Source of the DNA: Mucilaginibacter jinjuensis | GTDB taxonomy: Bacteria > Bacteroidota > Bacteroidia > Sphingobacteriales > Sphingobacteriaceae | Length of the DNA: 64,000 nucleotides | NCBI RefSeq assembly: GCF_028596025.1 | Contig: NZ_CP117167.1 | Location: 3,782,001 to 3,846,000, forward strand | Direction: 5' to 3' | Part shown: piece by piece, positions 62,626-64,000 of the stretch | How the letters are laid out: the number at the start of each line of letters is the position of its first letter | Numbering within the stretch: position 1 is the first letter of the stretch | Program-made: the position numbers and the translations under genes | Notes under the pieces: model-generated | What the model was told of the DNA's origin: nothing | Databases searched by the model: none | The model's input: only the letters and a program-made list of their open reading frames with translations

Positions 62626-64000
62626 ATGTTAAAAAAATTATTGTTAGCCGCCTTACTGTACGGAATGGCTACACCTGTTAATGCACAAAGTTTCACCCGG
62701 ACAGATAGAGCAATTACTGTCAATACATCCACTGGTGTAGTTGAATTGCAATTCTACTCATCGGGTATTGTTCATGTGCTGAAATCTCCGTTAAAGAAGA
62801 TGCAAGAACCATTAAGCCTTAGTGTTATTGCCAAACCTGTAAATGCTTCTTTCTCGGTAAAACAAGCCGGACAACGACTAACGATAACTACAAAAGCGTT
62901 AAAAATTAATGTTGATATAAATGGTGGCACAATTAGCTATTACAACTTAACCGGCAAATTATTAATGGCAGAAAGGGTTAACGGCAACCACTCAAACGAG
63001 GGTATTAAACAAGAATTCAGTTTACCTACCAAAGATGCCATCTACGGCTTAGGTCAACATCAGGAGGGCGTAATGAATTACCGCAACCATGCTGTAACCC
63101 TTCGACAACAGAATATGGAAATTGCTGTACCTGTTTTACTGTCTTCCGGCGGGTATGGAATATTTTGGGATAATGCGTCTGCCACAAGATTTCAGGATCA
63201 GGATGGTATTACGTCTTTCGAATCTGCCGCAGGCGATGTCGTCAATTACTATTTTATTGATGGAGGTAATGCTGATGGGGTTATCGCAGGGCAAAGAAAA
63301 CTTACCGGCAATGCGCCCATGTTCCCTAAATGGGTATTCGGCTTTTGGCAGAGTCGCGAGCGGTATACCAGTCAGCAGGAGTTAGTTGGTGTTGTGAAAA
63401 AATATCGCGACCTGCACGTACCGTTAGATGGTATAGTTCAGGACTGGCAGTACTGGGGCAAAGGTGATAGTGTTTGGAATGCGGTTGATTTTGGGAACCC
63501 ACTTTACCCTAACCCAAAGGCAATGGTGGATAGCGTTCATCAATTAAATGCCCATATCATTATATCCGTATGGCCAAACTTCGGCCCCCAAACCAAAATC
63601 TATAAAGAATTTAAAGAGAAGAGGATGTTATTTGATTTTAAAACCTGGCCAGAGGATCGGTCGGTTAAAGTTTACGATGCCTTTAACCCTGCAGCGCGTG
63701 ATGTATACTGGAAATATATCAACAAAAATCTCCTCTCTAAAGGCATAGACGGCTGGTGGCTTGATGCAACTGAACCAGAGCAGGGCAACCCAGCCCAAAG
63801 TGATAGCGCACAAACCTATTTAGGAAAATTTAAGACCTTAAGAAATGCCTATCCATTAGCTACAACGGGAGGTATATACGAACATCAACGACAAACTATT
63901 CCTAATAAGCGTGTATTTATTTTAACCCGATCTGCCTATGCCGGTCAGCAACGTTATGGCACCATGACCTGGTCGGGTGATATACAGGGAACCTGGGATG
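62626..64000 (+). CDS. GH31 alpha-xylosidase-like glycoside hydrolase (partial; C-terminus beyond window)
   Basis: 458 residues visible from the ATG at 62626 (MLKKLLLAALLYGMATPVNAQ, a clear signal peptide). N-terminal beta-sandwich (YGLGQHQEGVMNYR), then TIM barrel (FGFWQSRERYTSQQELVGVV; VQDWQYWGKGD). The nucleophile is D380 in GWWLDATEPEQG and the acid/base D452 in TWSGDIQG. The Asp-Ala-Thr-Glu-Pro-Glu motif is typical of the alpha-xylosidase branch of GH31, rather than alpha-glucosidases; I rely on memory for that. It is divergent from the GH2 operon, shares a 202-bp promoter region with it, and has its own phased box. Confidence 0.93.
   Translation, partial: MLKKLLLAALLYGMATPVNAQSFTRTDRAITVNTSTGVVELQFYSSGIVHVLKSPLKKMQEPLSLSVIAKPVNASFSVKQAGQRLTITTKALKINVDINGGTISYYNLTGKLLMAERVNGNHSNEGIKQEFSLPTKDAIYGLGQHQEGVMNYRNHAVTLRQQNMEIAVPVLLSSGGYGIFWDNASATRFQDQDGITSFESAAGDVVNYYFIDGGNADGVIAGQRKLTGNAPMFPKWVFGFWQSRERYTSQQELVGVVKKYRDLHVPLDGIVQDWQYWGKGDSVWNAVDFGNPLYPNPKAMVDSVHQLNAHIIISVWPNFGPQTKIYKEFKEKRMLFDFKTWPEDRSVKVYDAFNPAARDVYWKYINKNLLSKGIDGWWLDATEPEQGNPAQSDSAQTYLGKFKTLRNAYPLATTGGIYEHQRQTIPNKRVFILTRSAYAGQQRYGTMTWSGDIQGTWD

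Noticed and set aside
1..64000. CRISPR arrays, tRNA/rRNA genes, IS elements, prophage
   Set aside because: Looked for on both strands; no repeat-spacer pattern, transposase frame, integrase or RNA gene was recognised.

Overview
The window looks like a chromosomal stretch of a Bacteroidota bacterium of the Sphingobacteriaceae, most like Mucilaginibacter or Pedobacter. The signs are SusC/SusD pairs, many secreted glycoside hydrolases with Bacteroidota-type lipoprotein signals, few Shine-Dalgarno sequences and AT-rich promoters. The genus is inference from gene content. No rRNA, tRNA, CRISPR array or insertion sequence was seen.

Region 1 (1-12.9 kb) is housekeeping and envelope. It holds the start of a PAS-type sensor kinase, a TetR-controlled RND tripartite efflux operon with two matching palindromic operators, a TonB receptor plus DUF4198 metal-uptake pair, a tiny acidic protein, and a lipid-kinase/dual-specificity-phosphatase operon.

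Region 2 (12.9-18.4 kb) is a CE2-type acetyl esterase followed by a compact cassette transcribed leftward: TPR-SGNH membrane protein, SxtJ, a 49-residue DUF5989 protein and a NodU/TobZ-type carbamoyltransferase. It probably decorates a surface or secreted molecule.

Region 3 (18.4-64 kb) is a very large polysaccharide utilization locus, almost all on the minus strand. It has two SusC/SusD pairs, three GH3, two GH2, two GH43, GH92, GH31 (cut by the window end), three GH71/99-like enzymes, a GH99-fold lipoprotein that lacks the catalytic pair, and a two-headed esterase.

The most striking part is regulation. Two paralogous transmembrane proteins (36.3-38.9 kb and 51.5-54.1 kb) carry an extracytoplasmic lectin-like plus beta-propeller sensor, one membrane helix, and a cytoplasmic C-terminus resembling SARP regulators (winged helix plus BTAD helical repeats). 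In front of each of the eleven PUL transcription units, including the distant CE2 esterase and the divergent GH31 gene, I find three or four copies of a heptamer (roughly RTTAANN) at 11-bp steps, oriented with the gene. In seven of the eleven, a -7-like element ends exactly 16 bp downstream of the last repeat, an 8-bp spacer. Repeats one helical turn apart placed 8 bp from the promoter core are the known geometry of SARP operators. The window therefore suggests a membrane-anchored, SARP-like one-component system driving a multi-operon PUL regulon, distinct from SusR, hybrid two-component and ECF-sigma PUL control.
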